In this document: positions 9,237 through 18,437 of the stretch, piece after piece
How the letters are laid out: every line of letters starts with the position of its first letter
How positions within the stretch are numbered: the first letter of the stretch is position 1
Assembly (NCBI RefSeq): GCF_020866925.1
Contig: NZ_JAJGAK010000002.1
Span: 248,001 to 312,000 of the forward strand
Length of the DNA: 64,000 bases
Source: Noviluteimonas lactosilytica
GTDB taxonomy: Bacteria; Pseudomonadota; Gammaproteobacteria; Xanthomonadales; Xanthomonadaceae
Direction: 5' to 3'
The notes under the pieces: model-generated
What the model was told of the DNA's origin: nothing
Seen by the model: only the letters and a program-made list of their open reading frames with translations
Databases searched by the model: none
Made by a program: the position numbers and the translations under genes

Positions 9237-11867
9237 TTACAGCGTGCGCTGCACTTCGATGCGCTCGAAGCACTCGATCTGGTCGCCCGGCTTGACGTCG
9301 TTGTACGCCTTGACGCCGATGCCGCACTCGGTGCCGTTGCGCACTTCGTCGACGTTCTCCTTGAAGCGGCGCAGCGATTCGAGTTCGCCTTCGAACACGA
9401 CCGTGTTGTCGCGCAGCACGCGGATCGGCTTGGAGCGCTTGACCACGCCTTCGACGACCATGCAGCCCGCGACCGCGCCGAACTTCGACGAACGGAACAC
9501 GTCGCGCACCTCCGCGATACCGATGATCTCTTCGCGGATCTCCTTGCCGAGCACGCCCGAGGCGATCTGCTTCACCTGGTCGATGACGTCGTAGATGATC
9601 GAGAAGTAACGCAGGTCGACGCCGTTGGACTCGATCACCTTGCGCGCCGAGGCATCGGCACGGACGTTGAAGCCGATGACCGTGGCCTTCGACGTGGCGG
9701 CGAGCGTCGCGTCGGACTCGGTGATGCCGCCCACGCCGCCGCCGATCACGCTGATGCGGATCTGCGGGTTCGACAGGCCGGTGAGCGCTTCGCGCAACGC
9801 CTGCACCGAACCCTGCACGTCGGCCTTGACCAGCAGGTTGAGCTGCTGCTGCGCGGCGCCCTCGCCCATCTGCGCCATGATGTCTTCCATGCGGTTGCCC
9901 GCCTGGCTGACGAGGCGCGTTTCGCGGCGCTTGGCGTCGCGCTGCTGCGCGACGTCCTTCGCCAGGCGTTCGTCCTCGACGACGACGAAGTCGTCGCCGG
10001 CATCGGGCACGCCCGACAGGCCGAGCACCTGCACCGGGATCGACGGCGCCGCTTCCGGCACCTGCTTGCCCGTTTCGTCGAACAGCGCGCGCACGCGGCC
10101 GTACTGGATGCCGCACACCAGGTAATCGCCCTTGCGGAGCGTGCCCTGCTGCACGAGGACCGTCGCGACCGGGCCGCGGCCCTTGTCGAGCGAGGACTCG
10201 ATGACCACGCCGCTGGCGCGGCCTTCGCGCACGGCCTTCAGTTCGAGCACTTCGGCCTGCAGCGAAATCGCGTCGAGCAGGTTGTCCACGCCCTGGCCGG
10301 TCTTCGCCGACAGTTCGACCATCTGCGTGTCGCCACCGAACTCTTCGGCGACGATGCCCTGCGCGAGCAGGTCGTTCTTCACGCGCAGCGGATCGGCGTC
10401 GGACTTGTCCATCTTGTTCACCGCGACGATCAGCGGCACGTTCGCCGCCTTCGCGTGCTGCACGGCTTCGATCGTCTGCGGCATGACGCCGTCGTCGGCC
10501 GCGACCACGAGCACCACGATGTCGGTGAGCTTCGCGCCGCGCGCACGCATCTGCGAGAACGCCGAGTGGCCCGGGGTGTCGAGGAAGCTGATCGTGCCCT
10601 TCGGCGTTTCCACGTGGTACGCGCCGATGTGCTGGGTGATGCCGCCCGCTTCGCCCGAGGCGACCTTGGTGCGGCGGATGTAGTCGAGCAGCGAGGTCTT
10701 GCCGTGGTCGACGTGGCCCATGATCGTGACCACCGGCGCGCGCGTTTCCAGCTCGCCCTGCTGTTCTTCCGAATGCGCGAGCAACACGTCTTCGACGTCC
10801 CCCGCATCGACGTGCACGGCCTTGTGGCCGAGCTCTTCGGTGACGAGCACCGCGGTGTCGTGGTCGATCGTCTGCGTGATCGTCGCCATCACGCCCATCT
10901 TGAAGAGCTGCTTGACGACTTCGCCGCCCTTGAGCGCGAGCTTCTGCGCCAGGTCGCCGACGGTGATCGCGTCACCGATCGCGATCTCGCGCACCATCGG
11001 CGCGGTCGGACGGGTGAAGCCGGTGCCGGTGCGCGACTGGTCGAGCGAACGACGCTGCTTCGGACGGCCACGCGCGGCGCCACGGCGCGCACGTTCCTGC
11101 GCGCTGAGGTGCAGCTGGCCGGCGAAGCGCGCGGCGTTGTCGTCGTCTTCGATCGACGTGACCATCGCGTGCGAACCGCGGTTCGGCGCGGCGCCGGCCT
11201 TGCCCTTGTGCGCGGCGGACTTGTCGTCGACGCGCGGCGCGGCGGGCTTCGGGTGGCCGTGGTGGCCGACCTTCGGCTTCGCGGTTTCCTCGGCGACGGC
11301 GGCTTCGGCGGCGGCGGCCGCAGCGGCGGCCGCGGTTTCGCGTTCGCGCTCGGCGGCTTCTTCCTCGGCGCGGCGACGCTCTTCGATCTCGGCCTTGCGC
11401 TTGGCGTCGCCCTCGGCCAGGCGCTGCTGCTCGCTCAGGTTGCGCTGGCGCGATTCCTCGAGCTTGCGCAGGATTTCCGCGCGCTCGGGATCGGCGTCGG
11501 CGATCGCGGCCTGCGCGGCCGGCGAGCTGTCGACGACCTGCGTGTCGGTCGGCTTGGTGTAGGTGCGCTTCTGGCGAACCTCGACGGCCACCGTGCTCTT
11601 GGTGCGGCCCTGTGCGACCGTCACTTCCTGCACCTTGCGGCGGTTGAGCGTGATCTTCTTCGGCGCCTCCTCGGCCGCGTCGGCAGGCTGGTCCGCCTTG
11701 CCGTGCGTGCGCCGGAGGAAACCGAGGAGCTTCATCTTCTCGGTGCTGGTCACGACCTGGTCGGGACCGCTGAACGCCATGCCCGCTTCGGACAGTTGTT
11801 CCAGCAGTTTCTCGACCGGCGTGTTCACCAGTTCGGCCAGCTTGCGGATGGTGGTTTGCTGCGACAT
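9237..11867 (-). CDS. infB: Translation initiation factor IF-2
   Basis: An 876-residue GTPase that places initiator fMet-tRNA on the 30S subunit and promotes subunit joining. There is an N-terminal IF2-N segment ([20 protein letters not shown]), a long charged linker rich in Ala/Glu/Arg (about 100-280), then the G domain with P-loop GHVDHGKT at 384-391, DTPGH and NKMDK, followed by domains II-IV. Length is typical of gammaproteobacteria (about 870-890). A stem-loop in the nusA-infB gap (about 11885-11905) has no T-tract and is not called a terminator. Internal translation starts, known for E. coli IF2-2 and IF2-3, are not resolved here. Confidence 0.98.
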   Translation of the reverse strand: MSQQTTIRKLAELVNTPVEKLLEQLSEAGMAFSGPDQVVTSTEKMKLLGFLRRTHGKADQPADAAEEAPKKITLNRRKVQEVTVAQGRTKSTVAVEVRQKRTYTKPTDTQVVDSSPAAQAAIADADPERAEILRKLEESRQRNLSEQQRLAEGDAKRKAEIEERRRAEEEAAERERETAAAAAAAAAEAAVAEETAKPKVGHHGHPKPAAPRVDDKSAAHKGKAGAAPNRGSHAMVTSIEDDDNAARFAGQLHLSAQERARRGAARGRPKQRRSLDQSRTGTGFTRPTAPMVREIAIGDAITVGDLAQKLALKGGEVVKQLFKMGVMATITQTIDHDTAVLVTEELGHKAVHVDAGDVEDVLLAHSEEQQGELETRAPVVTIMGHVDHGKTSLLDYIRRTKVASGEAGGITQHIGAYHVETPKGTISFLDTPGHSAFSQMRARGAKLTDIVVLVVAADDGVMPQTIEAVQHAKAANVPLIVAVNKMDKSDADPLRVKNDLLAQGIVAEEFGGDTQMVELSAKTGQGVDNLLDAISLQAEVLELKAVREGRASGVVIESSLDKGRGPVATVLVQQGTLRKGDYLVCGIQYGRVRALFDETGKQVPEAAPSIPVQVLGLSGVPDAGDDFVVVEDERLAKDVAQQRDAKRRETRLVSQAGNRMEDIMAQMGEGAAQQQLNLLVKADVQGSVQALREALTGLSNPQIRISVIGGGVGGITESDATLAATSKATVIGFNVRADASARKVIESNGVDLRYFSIIYDVIDQVKQIASGVLGKEIREEIIGIAEVRDVFRSSKFGAVAGCMVVEGVVKRSKPIRVLRDNTVVFEGELESLRRFKENVDEVRNGTECGIGVKAYNDVKPGDQIECFERIEVQRTL

Positions 11868-11953
11868 TCGGTGTCCGTTGGTGGCCCGGGGGTTGAGCCC
11901 CGGGCTGGAAAGGGGGCGATTCTAGCGCGAGGCCCGGCAAGGCCCCGCAGCCG

Positions 11954-13441
11954 TCACTCGAACCAGTGCTTGCGCGCTTCCATGATCAGGGCGGCGGCGC
12001 GCTCGGCGTCCATGTCCTCGATGTCGGTGATCTCGTCGGTGGCCAGGTCGGCGAGGTCGTCGCGCGTGCGGATGCCGCGCGAAGCGAGCACGTACGCGGT
12101 CGCTTCGTCCATGCCCGCGAGCGTGAGCAGGTCCTGCGCCGGCTGGTGCTCGTCGAGCTCTTCCTCGACGGCGAGCGCTTCGTTGAGCAGCGCATCGCGG
12201 GCACGGGCGCGGAGTTCCTCGACGATGTCCTCGTCGAAGCCTTCCACCGCCAGCAGTTCGCCGACCGGCACGTACGCGATTTCCTCGACCGTGGTGAAGC
12301 CTTCGGAGACGAGGATGCCGGCGATTTCTTCGTCGACCTCGAGCTTCTCCATGAACAGCTGGCGCGCACCGGCCTGTTCGGCTTCGCTCTTCGCCTGCAC
12401 CTGGTCGGCGGTCATCACGTTGAGCTGCCAGCCGGTGAGGCGGCTGGCGAGGCGCACGTTCTGGCCGCCCTTGCCGATCGCCTGCGCGAGGCGGTCTTCG
12501 GCCACCGCGAGGTCCATCGAATGCTTTTCTTCGTCGACGATGATCGACTGCACTTCGGCCGGCGCCATCGCGTTGATCACGAACTGCGCGTGGTTGTCGC
12601 TCCACAGGATGATGTCGACGCGCTCGCCGTTGAGTTCGTTCGACACCGCCTGCACGCGCGAACCGCGCATGCCGATGCACGCGCCGATCGGATCGGTGCG
12701 GTGGTCGTGCGCGAGCACGGCGATCTTGGCGCGGTCGCCGGGGTCGCGTGCGCAGGCCTTGATCTCGACCAGGCCCTGGCCCACTTCCGGCACTTCGAGC
12801 TTGAACAGCTCGATCATGAATTCCGGCGCCGCGCGACTGATGAACAGCTGCGGGCCGCGCGGTTCGGTGCGCACGTCGTACAGGTAACCGCGCACGCGGT
12901 CGCCGGCGCGCAGCACGTCGCGCGGGATGCCCTTGTCCTTCGGGATGAAGGCTTCGGCGTTGCCGCCGAGGTCGACGTAGATGTTGCCGCGCTCGGCGCG
13001 CTTCACGATGCCGGTGACGAGTTCGCCCACGCGATCCTTCCACGCGTCGACGACCTGCGCGCGCTCGGCTTCGCGCACGCGCTGCACGATCACCTGCTTC
13101 GCGGCCTGGGCGGCGATGCGGCCGAAGTCGGGGTTTTCGATCTGCTCTTCGATGTAGTCGCCGATCTCGGCGCCTTCGCTCTCGTCGACCGCGTCCATCA
13201 GGCGGATCTGGCGATCGGGCGATTCCATGACGACGTCGTCGGCGACGACTTCCCAGCGACGGTAGGTTTCGTAGTTGCCGTCCTTCTGGTCTATCTGCAC
13301 GCGCACGAGCACGTCCTGGTCGGGGTAGCGCTTCTTCGCGGCGGACGCGAGCGCGGCCTCGATGGCCTCGAAGATCACCGTTTCCGGCACGCCCTTTTCG
13401 TTGGCGACAGCGTCGACGACAAGCAGGAGTTCTTTCGACAT
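11954..13441 (-). CDS. nusA: Transcription termination/antitermination factor NusA
   Basis: A 495-residue RNA polymerase-associated factor modulating pausing, termination and antitermination. The N-terminal polymerase-binding domain begins MSKELLLVVDAVANEKGVPE; an S1 domain follows at about 135-200 (GELVTGIVKRAERGNIYVDLG); KH domains contain DPIGACIGMRGSRVQ and AIGKGGQNVRLASRLTGW; two C-terminal acidic HhH repeats end the protein, as in E. coli. It is between rimP and infB. Confidence 0.98.
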   Translation of the reverse strand: MSKELLLVVDAVANEKGVPETVIFEAIEAALASAAKKRYPDQDVLVRVQIDQKDGNYETYRRWEVVADDVVMESPDRQIRLMDAVDESEGAEIGDYIEEQIENPDFGRIAAQAAKQVIVQRVREAERAQVVDAWKDRVGELVTGIVKRAERGNIYVDLGGNAEAFIPKDKGIPRDVLRAGDRVRGYLYDVRTEPRGPQLFISRAAPEFMIELFKLEVPEVGQGLVEIKACARDPGDRAKIAVLAHDHRTDPIGACIGMRGSRVQAVSNELNGERVDIILWSDNHAQFVINAMAPAEVQSIIVDEEKHSMDLAVAEDRLAQAIGKGGQNVRLASRLTGWQLNVMTADQVQAKSEAEQAGARQLFMEKLEVDEEIAGILVSEGFTTVEEIAYVPVGELLAVEGFDEDIVEELRARARDALLNEALAVEEELDEHQPAQDLLTLAGMDEATAYVLASRGIRTRDDLADLATDEITDIEDMDAERAAALIMEARKHWFE

Positions 13442-13493
13442 GGTGGTGTTTCTCTATGCGTTGATGCGTTGAATGTGTGTGCGAAGAGAAGCG

Positions 13494-14006
13494 TTACTTC
13501 TTCTTCCCTGGTTTCTTGGGCGCCATGCCGAGCGCTTCCCAGTCGGGAACGAGCCTGGCCTTGTCGATGTTGTCGAACGCGACCTCGAACGGCTGGCCGT
13601 CGACGTCGAACGTGATCGCTTCGCCATCGACCTTGTCGATGCGGCCCTGCAGGCGGCGACGGCCGTCCTGCGGGAGCTTCAGCCCGACCTTCGCCGACTC
13701 GCCGACGAAGCGCGCGAACTGCGCGGGCGCGAACAACGGGCGGTCGATGCCGGGCGACGACACTTCGAGGGTGTAGTTGCCGCTGATCGGGTCTTCGACG
13801 TCGAGCTGGCCGGAAACCTCGCGGCTCACGGCTTCGCAATCCTCGATGCCGACGTTGCGTTCGGCGGCCTCGGCCTGCGGCACGTCGATATACAGGCGCA
13901 GCACCGCGCCGCCGGGCGACGGCAGGTATTCGGCGCCCAGCAACTCCAGGCCCATCGACGCAACCGTCGGGGCGAGCAGCGCCGAGATCTCTTGTGCCTT
14001 GTCCAT
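13494..14006 (-). CDS. rimP: Ribosome maturation factor RimP
   Basis: A 170-residue 30S maturation factor. Characteristic segments are [22 protein letters not shown] and the conserved [18 protein letters not shown], with a Lys-rich C-terminal tail (PKKPGKKK). It is the first gene of the nusA-infB operon and 52 bp upstream of nusA. Unlike E. coli, no tRNA-fMet gene precedes it directly; that tRNA lies about 4.4 kb away. Confidence 0.96.
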   Translation of the reverse strand: MDKAQEISALLAPTVASMGLELLGAEYLPSPGGAVLRLYIDVPQAEAAERNVGIEDCEAVSREVSGQLDVEDPISGNYTLEVSSPGIDRPLFAPAQFARFVGESAKVGLKLPQDGRRRLQGRIDKVDGEAITFDVDGQPFEVAFDNIDKARLVPDWEALGMAPKKPGKKK

Positions 14007-14024
14007 TCGGATCCTCGGAAAGCA

Positions 14025-14049
14025 ACAAGGGGCCCGTCGGGCCCCTTGT
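14025..14049 (-). terminator. Strong GC hairpin just upstream of rimP
   Basis: An 11-bp perfect stem (ACAAGGGGCCC / GGGCCCCTTGT, loop GTC) lies 19 bp upstream of the rimP start. On the minus strand it is followed only by TGCTTTCC, a weak T-tract. It resembles the hairpin at 14146-14160 in flanking sequence, so it may be a duplicated terminator or a leader structure of the rimP operon. Confidence 0.5.
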
Positions 14050-14139
14050 CAGCAGCGGAGGAGCGAGCCCCCACTGGATGTCGGCGCGGCGCTTCCCGCA
14101 GACGGAAGCGGCCAGCGAGCCCGGCGGTCTCCCTGAATG

Positions 14140-14160
14140 AAAAAAGGCTCCAGTGGAGCC
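14140..14160 (-). terminator. Rho-independent terminator on the minus strand
   Basis: The hairpin GGCTCC-AGT-GGAGCC at 14146-14160 is followed on the minus strand by TTTTTT and CATTC. It lies about 105 bp beyond the stop of the 134-aa gene at 14266 and should insulate the rimP operon from upstream transcription. Confidence 0.7.
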
Positions 14161-14265
14161 CTTGATCGCCAGCGGAGATGCTGGTGCGGGGGCAAGGCCC
14201 ACCGCCTGGAACGGCGCGTAGTGTAGGCCCGCCCGGCTGGAACGGCAAGCTGGCCCGGTCAGCTG

Positions 14266-14670
14266 CTATTCGATCAGGCCGATCTCCACCGCGATGACGA
14301 CCCCGACGAGCAGCGACATCACGAAGATCGCCCACAACGTACCGGCCGTGGCGCCGCGCAGTCGCTCCAGCGTTTCGTCGTCCTCCTCTTCGCGATACGA
14401 CACCCACAGGCCACCGCGTCGGCGGAAGATCGCGTCTTCCCAGTTCACGATCTCCTGCTGGCACGCGCCGAGCATGCCGTAGCGCGCGCCGGGCGTGGCG
14501 CGGATCCACTTCAGCCGGATGCGATCGGGGATCGGGCATTGCTGGAACGCCCACACGCTGCCGTCGTGGTCGGCGGCGATGAATTGCGCCCACCCGGGCG
14601 CGTAAAACCCAAACGGCCTTTCTCCGCCGAACGCTTCCACCCGGATGGGTTCGACCGCATCGATGCGCAT
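14266..14670 (-). CDS. Uncharacterised protein with C-terminal membrane anchor
   Basis: A 134-residue protein not recognised. The first ~100 residues are soluble and aromatic-rich (FGFYAPGWAQFIAADHDGSVWAF), with two Cys (QQCPIP, GACQQE), followed by an acidic stretch REEEDDETLERL. A single strong hydrophobic helix forms the C-terminus (LWAIFVMSLLVGVVIAVEIGLIE), suggesting a tail-anchored inner-membrane protein facing the cytoplasm. It lies between the rimP operon and the sugar dehydrogenase, on the same strand as both, with its own downstream terminator. Function unknown. Confidence 0.6.
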   Translation of the reverse strand: MRIDAVEPIRVEAFGGERPFGFYAPGWAQFIAADHDGSVWAFQQCPIPDRIRLKWIRATPGARYGMLGACQQEIVNWEDAIFRRRGGLWVSYREEEDDETLERLRGATAGTLWAIFVMSLLVGVVIAVEIGLIE

Positions 14671-14778
14671 GTCGCCGGCCCGTCATTGCTGCTGTTGCGG
14701 CAGGTGTAGCGGGCGCGGCGACGCGCGAACATTGTTCCGAGGGGCAAATGCCCGTTGGTGCTATCGGCGGCGGCTCGA

Positions 14779-16338
14779 TCAGCGGTGGTAAACCTCGTAG
14801 ATGGTGCCGCCCGAAAGCGAGATCACGTACAGGTTGCCGTTCGGCCCGGTGCGGATGTCGGTGACGATGCCGAAGTTCGAACCGAACACCAGTTCGTCGC
14901 TTTCTTCCGTCGAATGGAACGTCAGGTTGTCCATCACCCTGTCCTGCAATCGCGGATCGAGGAACGACAACGACCTGCGGTCCTGCGACGGGTTGAAGCG
15001 GAAGATCGGGCCGCCGAGCGGATCGAGCGTCGAGAAGCCGACGAACAGATCGCCGCGATAACGCGCGCCGAGATTGCTCGATTGCAGGAAGCCGATGCCC
15101 GCGGGCGCGAGCACGTAGCGGAACGAGAACTTGGGATCCCGGTAGATCGAACCCGGCAGCTTGTACATGCGATTGAACGCGGAGATCGGCCCGTTGGCGA
15201 TGCGCTCCGGACCCCAGCGGAACTGCTGCAGGTTCGGGAAGTCTTCGCCGAACAGCGACGTCGTCTCGATGCGCTTGTAGCCATCGATGCGGCTCGCCGG
15301 ACCCATCAACTGGATCCAGCCCGAATTCATGCCGCGCTCGATGCGGTTGATCTCGTCGTACGCATCCTCGCCGTTCTCCTGGTCCCACAGGTAGCCGGTG
15401 TAAGGATCGAACGCCATGCCGAAGGAATTGCGGATGCCGTAGGCCCAGGTGCGCGCGATGTTGTGGCCGACGTCGCCGCCGACGGTGTAGCGACCGTACT
15501 GGTAGAACGGGTTGGTGGTCGGCGTCGTGCCGTCGTCGTTGAGGCGGAGGATCACGCCGCTGAAGTGCGCGTTGTCCGCGCGCGGTCCACCGAACTGATC
15601 GTCGGCGACGACGGGGCCGAGCCCGGTGAGCGTCGGACCGGAAGGTAGGTTCTGCATGCGCCCGCGACGTCCCTGGTCGCCGAACAGGATGTAGAGCTTG
15701 CCGTCGGGGCCGAACCGGATCACGCCGCCGTTGTGGTTGGCGCGTTCGGGTTGTTCCTCGTCGCCCTGGTTCGGCGGGATCGGCGCGGCGTCGTGCTGGA
15801 ACGAACGCAGCGAAATGATGTGTTTGTCGAACACCAGGCGCGCGCCGTCCCACTTGAAGCGATCGACGCGATTGCCGAGCAATGGCGATTCGAGGATCTC
15901 TTCACTGTCGGCGCCGATCGCAGGTTGCGTCGGGCAATTCACGCTCGTCGGCACGAACGGCATGCCCGCCGGCGGCGCGGCGGCGCGGCAACTCCAGAAG
16001 AGATACACGTAGCCGTTCCGTGCGAAGTTCGGATGCTTGGCAATGCCGAGCAGACCGCGTTCGGACGCGTTGTTCACCGCGAGGTCGAGCGCTGTCGCGG
16101 TCACCGCGCCATTCACGACATGCTGCACGCGACCGGTGTTCTTCTCGATCACCAGCCAGTCGTTCGCACCGAGGAACGCGATACCGATGGGCAACTCGAG
16201 ACCACTCGCGGCGACCCGCACCGCGAGTTCGGGATCCATCACCTGCGGCATGCCGGTTTGCGCATTCGCGGATGTCGCCAGCCCGCAGAGTCCGGCGCAA
16301 ACGGACCAGGCAAGCGCTTTGATCGAATGACTTGGCAT
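14779..16338 (-). CDS. PQQ-dependent sugar dehydrogenase (glucose/sorbosone dehydrogenase family), secreted
   Basis: A 519-residue protein with a signal peptide (MPSHSIKALAWSVCAGLCGL, cleavage after TSANA), so periplasmic or secreted. The six-bladed beta-propeller sugar dehydrogenase family signature is clear: LPIGIAFLGANDWLVIEKNTGRV near the N-terminus, RGLLGIAKHPNFARNGYVYLFW, NHNGGVIRFGPDGKLYILFGDQGRRG, and WDQENGEDAYDEINRIERGMNSGW. The family oxidises aldoses with pyrroloquinoline quinone as cofactor; substrate and PQQ dependence are inferred. No pqq genes are in the window. An upstream in-frame ATG at 16386 would add 16 residues before the signal peptide; the ATG at 16336-16338, 7 nt after AGGAG, is preferred. 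Confidence 0.85.
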   Translation of the reverse strand: MPSHSIKALAWSVCAGLCGLATSANAQTGMPQVMDPELAVRVAASGLELPIGIAFLGANDWLVIEKNTGRVQHVVNGAVTATALDLAVNNASERGLLGIAKHPNFARNGYVYLFWSCRAAAPPAGMPFVPTSVNCPTQPAIGADSEEILESPLLGNRVDRFKWDGARLVFDKHIISLRSFQHDAAPIPPNQGDEEQPERANHNGGVIRFGPDGKLYILFGDQGRRGRMQNLPSGPTLTGLGPVVADDQFGGPRADNAHFSGVILRLNDDGTTPTTNPFYQYGRYTVGGDVGHNIARTWAYGIRNSFGMAFDPYTGYLWDQENGEDAYDEINRIERGMNSGWIQLMGPASRIDGYKRIETTSLFGEDFPNLQQFRWGPERIANGPISAFNRMYKLPGSIYRDPKFSFRYVLAPAGIGFLQSSNLGARYRGDLFVGFSTLDPLGGPIFRFNPSQDRRSLSFLDPRLQDRVMDNLTFHSTEESDELVFGSNFGIVTDIRTGPNGNLYVISLSGGTIYEVYHR

Positions 16339-16723
16339 GGGAGTGCTCCTTTCAATGGACGCGTCTGTGCCCGACGCGCCCGTCAATGGGTTGCGTCATG
16401 CAGAGAGTTCATCCCATGCGTAGGAACGAGCAGGGTTTGTGCGCGCAGCGTGCATGCCGCGTGCACGCGGTGCGAACGGCCATTAGCGCAGCCAGAGCGT
16501 GACCAGCGAATGGCCGAGATGCGCGATCGACCTGATGCGTTCGCGTCGCGTCGCGCAGTGAACACATGCAGTGAAGCAGTCCTTCGACATCGCCATGCCC
16601 TCCCCGTTCGAATGCGCGGGAGGATGGGGAGCGTCGTTCTCAGTGAATGCGAATGCGCCGCGACTTGACCCTGCGCTGCGCTCCCTCGACCATCGACTCG
16701 CACACGCGGCCCTGGGAGGCCAC
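16339..16723. other. Gene-poor intergenic region between divergent genes
   Basis: A 385-bp gap between the divergently transcribed sugar dehydrogenase and the 163-aa secreted protein. I see no convincing protein or RNA gene. It holds a 7-bp inverted repeat (GCGTGCA / TGCACGC, 16448-16468), a possible operator, and presumably both promoters, but no confident -35/-10 pair. Confidence 0.5.
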
Positions 16724-17215
16724 ATGATCCGATTCGCGATCGCTTGCGCCGTTGCGCTGTGCGCGCCGCTTGCGCTTGCGCAGGAAGCTGCGCCGAACGA
16801 CGAGGCCGCGCCCTCGCCCTTCGACATCCCTTACCCCGACGTCGCGACCGCGCGCGCGCAGGTCACGGGCCTGTCGAACGCGCGCGTGGTGGAACGCGCC
16901 GACGGTTTCCTGACCGTCCTGACGGCCCTGGACAGCGAGGTGCTGGAACTCTGGGATTTCGTTCCGGCGACCGATCCCGCATACCCCGCCGTCGTCCGCC
17001 GTCGCCTGCGCAAGGAAGCCGGCGGAATCACGCTCCAGCGCAGCGTCCTGTGCGAAGCCGCAAAGGAAGCCTGCGATGCCTGGAAGCAGCGACTCTCCGC
17101 CGAAGAAGCGGAATTGCGCCAGAAACTGATGGAGGAGATCGACGAGGAAGCCAGGCAAGACCGACGCCGCAATCGTCGATACAGGGAAGCGGCGCGGAGC
17201 CAGTACGGGGGTTGA
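16724..17215 (+). CDS. Uncharacterised secreted protein
   Basis: A 163-residue protein not recognised. It has a clean signal peptide (MIRFAIACAVALCAPLALAQ, cleavage after ALA). The mature part is mostly helical and ends in a very charged region (EEAELRQKLMEEIDEEARQDRRRNRRYREAAR), probably coiled coil. Two Cys (SVLCEAAKEACDAW) could form a disulfide in the periplasm. The ATG at 16724 is chosen because GGAGG stands 5 nt upstream; a 51-codon upstream extension reads as non-coding. A hairpin lies just downstream. Confidence 0.65.
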   Translation: MIRFAIACAVALCAPLALAQEAAPNDEAAPSPFDIPYPDVATARAQVTGLSNARVVERADGFLTVLTALDSEVLELWDFVPATDPAYPAVVRRRLRKEAGGITLQRSVLCEAAKEACDAWKQRLSAEEAELRQKLMEEIDEEARQDRRRNRRYREAARSQYGG

Positions 17216-17238
17216 GCGAAGCACTGCGCCGCAACGCG

Positions 17239-17273
17239 AAAACAAAAACGGCGACCCGTTTCCGGATCGCCGT
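17239..17273. terminator. Bidirectional terminator, probably the ancestral tRNA-fMet terminator
   Basis: The stem ACGGCGA/TCGCCGT (17248-17273) is flanked by AAAACAAAAA on the left, giving a strong T-tract on the minus strand, and by CGTTGTTT on the right. On the minus strand it immediately follows the duplicated 3' end of tRNA-fMet (17279-17296), so it looks like the original terminator of that tRNA, displaced by the island insertion. Confidence 0.65.
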
Positions 17274-17278
17274 CGTTG

Positions 17279-17296
17279 TTTGGTAGCGGGGGCAGG
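17279..17296. repeat. Left attachment-like repeat (tRNA-fMet 3' fragment)
   Basis: TTTGGTAGCGGGGGCAGG is identical to 18436-18453. Similarity to the tRNA stops after 18 nt, so this is not a second tRNA gene. Confidence 0.8.
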
Positions 17297-17505
17297 CAAC
17301 CGGATTTATAGATCGGAAACCCGCATAGCGGTGCGTCGCTTTTCGATGACCCTACGGACGTCAAACCGCGGCGCCCGATTCCCGCGTCCCGCGGAAGCCG
17401 TGGCTTTCGCAAAGGTTTGGGTGGCCGACGAAGTATTCGAGGTGACTTTCTGTCACCCCTCGTGAGCCGTTGCCGGGTGCGCGGGCGGCCACCCGCGGCC
17501 GCCAG

Positions 17506-17814
17506 CTAGGTCGCGGCCGGGGTCGTTAGGTACGTCAGCATCAGGAATGCGCCGACCATCACGACAGCAACAGCCCTTAGACGCACGATCCGGGCATAGA
17601 AGTCGTCGCCAAGACTCTTTGCGCGATCCGTAAAAAGCAGGAGGGTCAGCGCCGAGAGGAACGGGGTGCCTGGCACGCCGTACTTGGGGCGCCCCATCTC
17701 CGCATGGAGGTCCGGATATCGTCGTTCGACGTCCTTGAGCAGCGCCCAGCACGCGCCCTGCCAATAGAAGGCAAGCGCGAAGGCAACGACTGCTACAGGG
17801 ATATAGGCGGCCAT
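17506..17814 (-). CDS. Small uncharacterised membrane protein (island cargo)
   Basis: A 102-residue protein with an N-terminal transmembrane helix (YIPVAVVAFALAFYWQGACWALL), a basic central loop (RRYPDLHAEMGRPKYG...), and a C-terminal helix (LRAVAVVMVGAFLMLTYL). The layout recalls the UspB-like small membrane proteins, but this is only a resemblance. The ATG at 17812-17814 overlaps the upstream gene's TGA by 1 nt (TGATG), so the two are translationally coupled; a TTG one codon earlier is less likely. Function unknown. Confidence 0.6.
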   Translation of the reverse strand: MAAYIPVAVVAFALAFYWQGACWALLKDVERRYPDLHAEMGRPKYGVPGTPFLSALTLLLFTDRAKSLGDDFYARIVRLRAVAVVMVGAFLMLTYLTTPAAT

Positions 17815-18263
17815 CAATGCAGGTCGCCGGTTGGAGACGCACCATCGAGGAATGCTTTGACCTCTGCATCGTCAGTGACCATGTGGTCCGTCAGGTGAAA
17901 GACTTCCCTGCATAACGGATGCGCAAGTGCCTCGGCTCGATCAAGGATTCGGCCAAGGAAGGTCACATGACTCCAAGGAGATTCGGCCGCGTCGACCAGA
18001 GCGACGTTGTAGCTCGCGTCTGACGCCCAGAGTTCAAATGGAAAGGCGACACGATTTTCGGGAGTTGCAGTGTCCGACTCGCCCCATTCGCCGAGGCCAA
18101 CCAATCCGTTGATCCGACCTGAGTCGTGGCTGCGAGAAAACTGAGCGTAATAAACGGCATGCGCGTCTCCGTCCTTATAGACAAAGCGCGTCAACCGGAC
18201 AGTGTCTTTACCGCAACATTCGCAGCGGTCGACTACCGGGGGCTCGAACTCAATCTCGATCAT
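17814..18263 (-). CDS. Uncharacterised protein with CxCCG motif (island cargo)
   Basis: A 149-residue soluble, acidic protein not recognised. An N-terminal DRCECCGK could bind zinc, followed by a mostly beta region with many aromatics (RFVYKDGDAHAVYYAQFSRSHD, RVAFPFELWAS) and a helical C-terminal part (RILDRAEALAHPLCREVFHLTDH). It is coupled to the small membrane protein gene downstream, forming a two-gene unit enclosed by the tRNA-derived repeats. The pairing suggests a joint function, which I cannot name. Confidence 0.6.
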   Translation of the reverse strand: MIEIEFEPPVVDRCECCGKDTVRLTRFVYKDGDAHAVYYAQFSRSHDSGRINGLVGLGEWGESDTATPENRVAFPFELWASDASYNVALVDAAESPWSHVTFLGRILDRAEALAHPLCREVFHLTDHMVTDDAEVKAFLDGASPTGDLH

Positions 18264-18400
18264 CTGCTATTCGCATCGCCGCTTCTGTCCGAATACACGA
18301 AGGATGCAGCATTTCCCTGCGACTGAGGTTGGTAGCAGCTTGCAACCAATCTCGACCCACTTTGATTTATAGACGGGCCGATTGCGCATTAAGTGCCTGA

Positions 18401-18437
18401 AAAACAAAGGGCCGGCTTGCGCCGGCCCTTCATTTTT
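18401..18437 (-). terminator. Terminator downstream of tRNA-fMet
   Basis: The hairpin AAGGGCCGGC-TTGC-GCCGGCCCTT (18407-18430) is flanked by A-rich and T-rich tracts, so it can act in both directions. On the minus strand, TGTTTTT follows it, directly after the encoded CCA of tRNA-fMet. It lies inside the island and would replace the displaced original terminator. Confidence 0.75.

Noticed and set aside
11885-11905. Terminator between nusA and infB
   Set aside because: A GC-rich stem exists, but there is no T-tract on the minus strand and the operon clearly continues into infB.
8682-12887. A 1401-codon open frame on the plus strand opposite infB/rbfA/truB, and others such as 5388-7430 and 2730-5210
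   Set aside because: They lie opposite strongly conserved genes, have low-complexity Arg/His/Ala-rich translations and no recognisable domains. Long antisense frames are expected at this GC content.
17279-17296. A second tRNA gene suggested by TGGTAGCGGGGGCAGG
   Set aside because: Only the 3' 18 nt match; there is no anticodon arm or acceptor 5' strand beside it. It is a repeat of the tRNA end.
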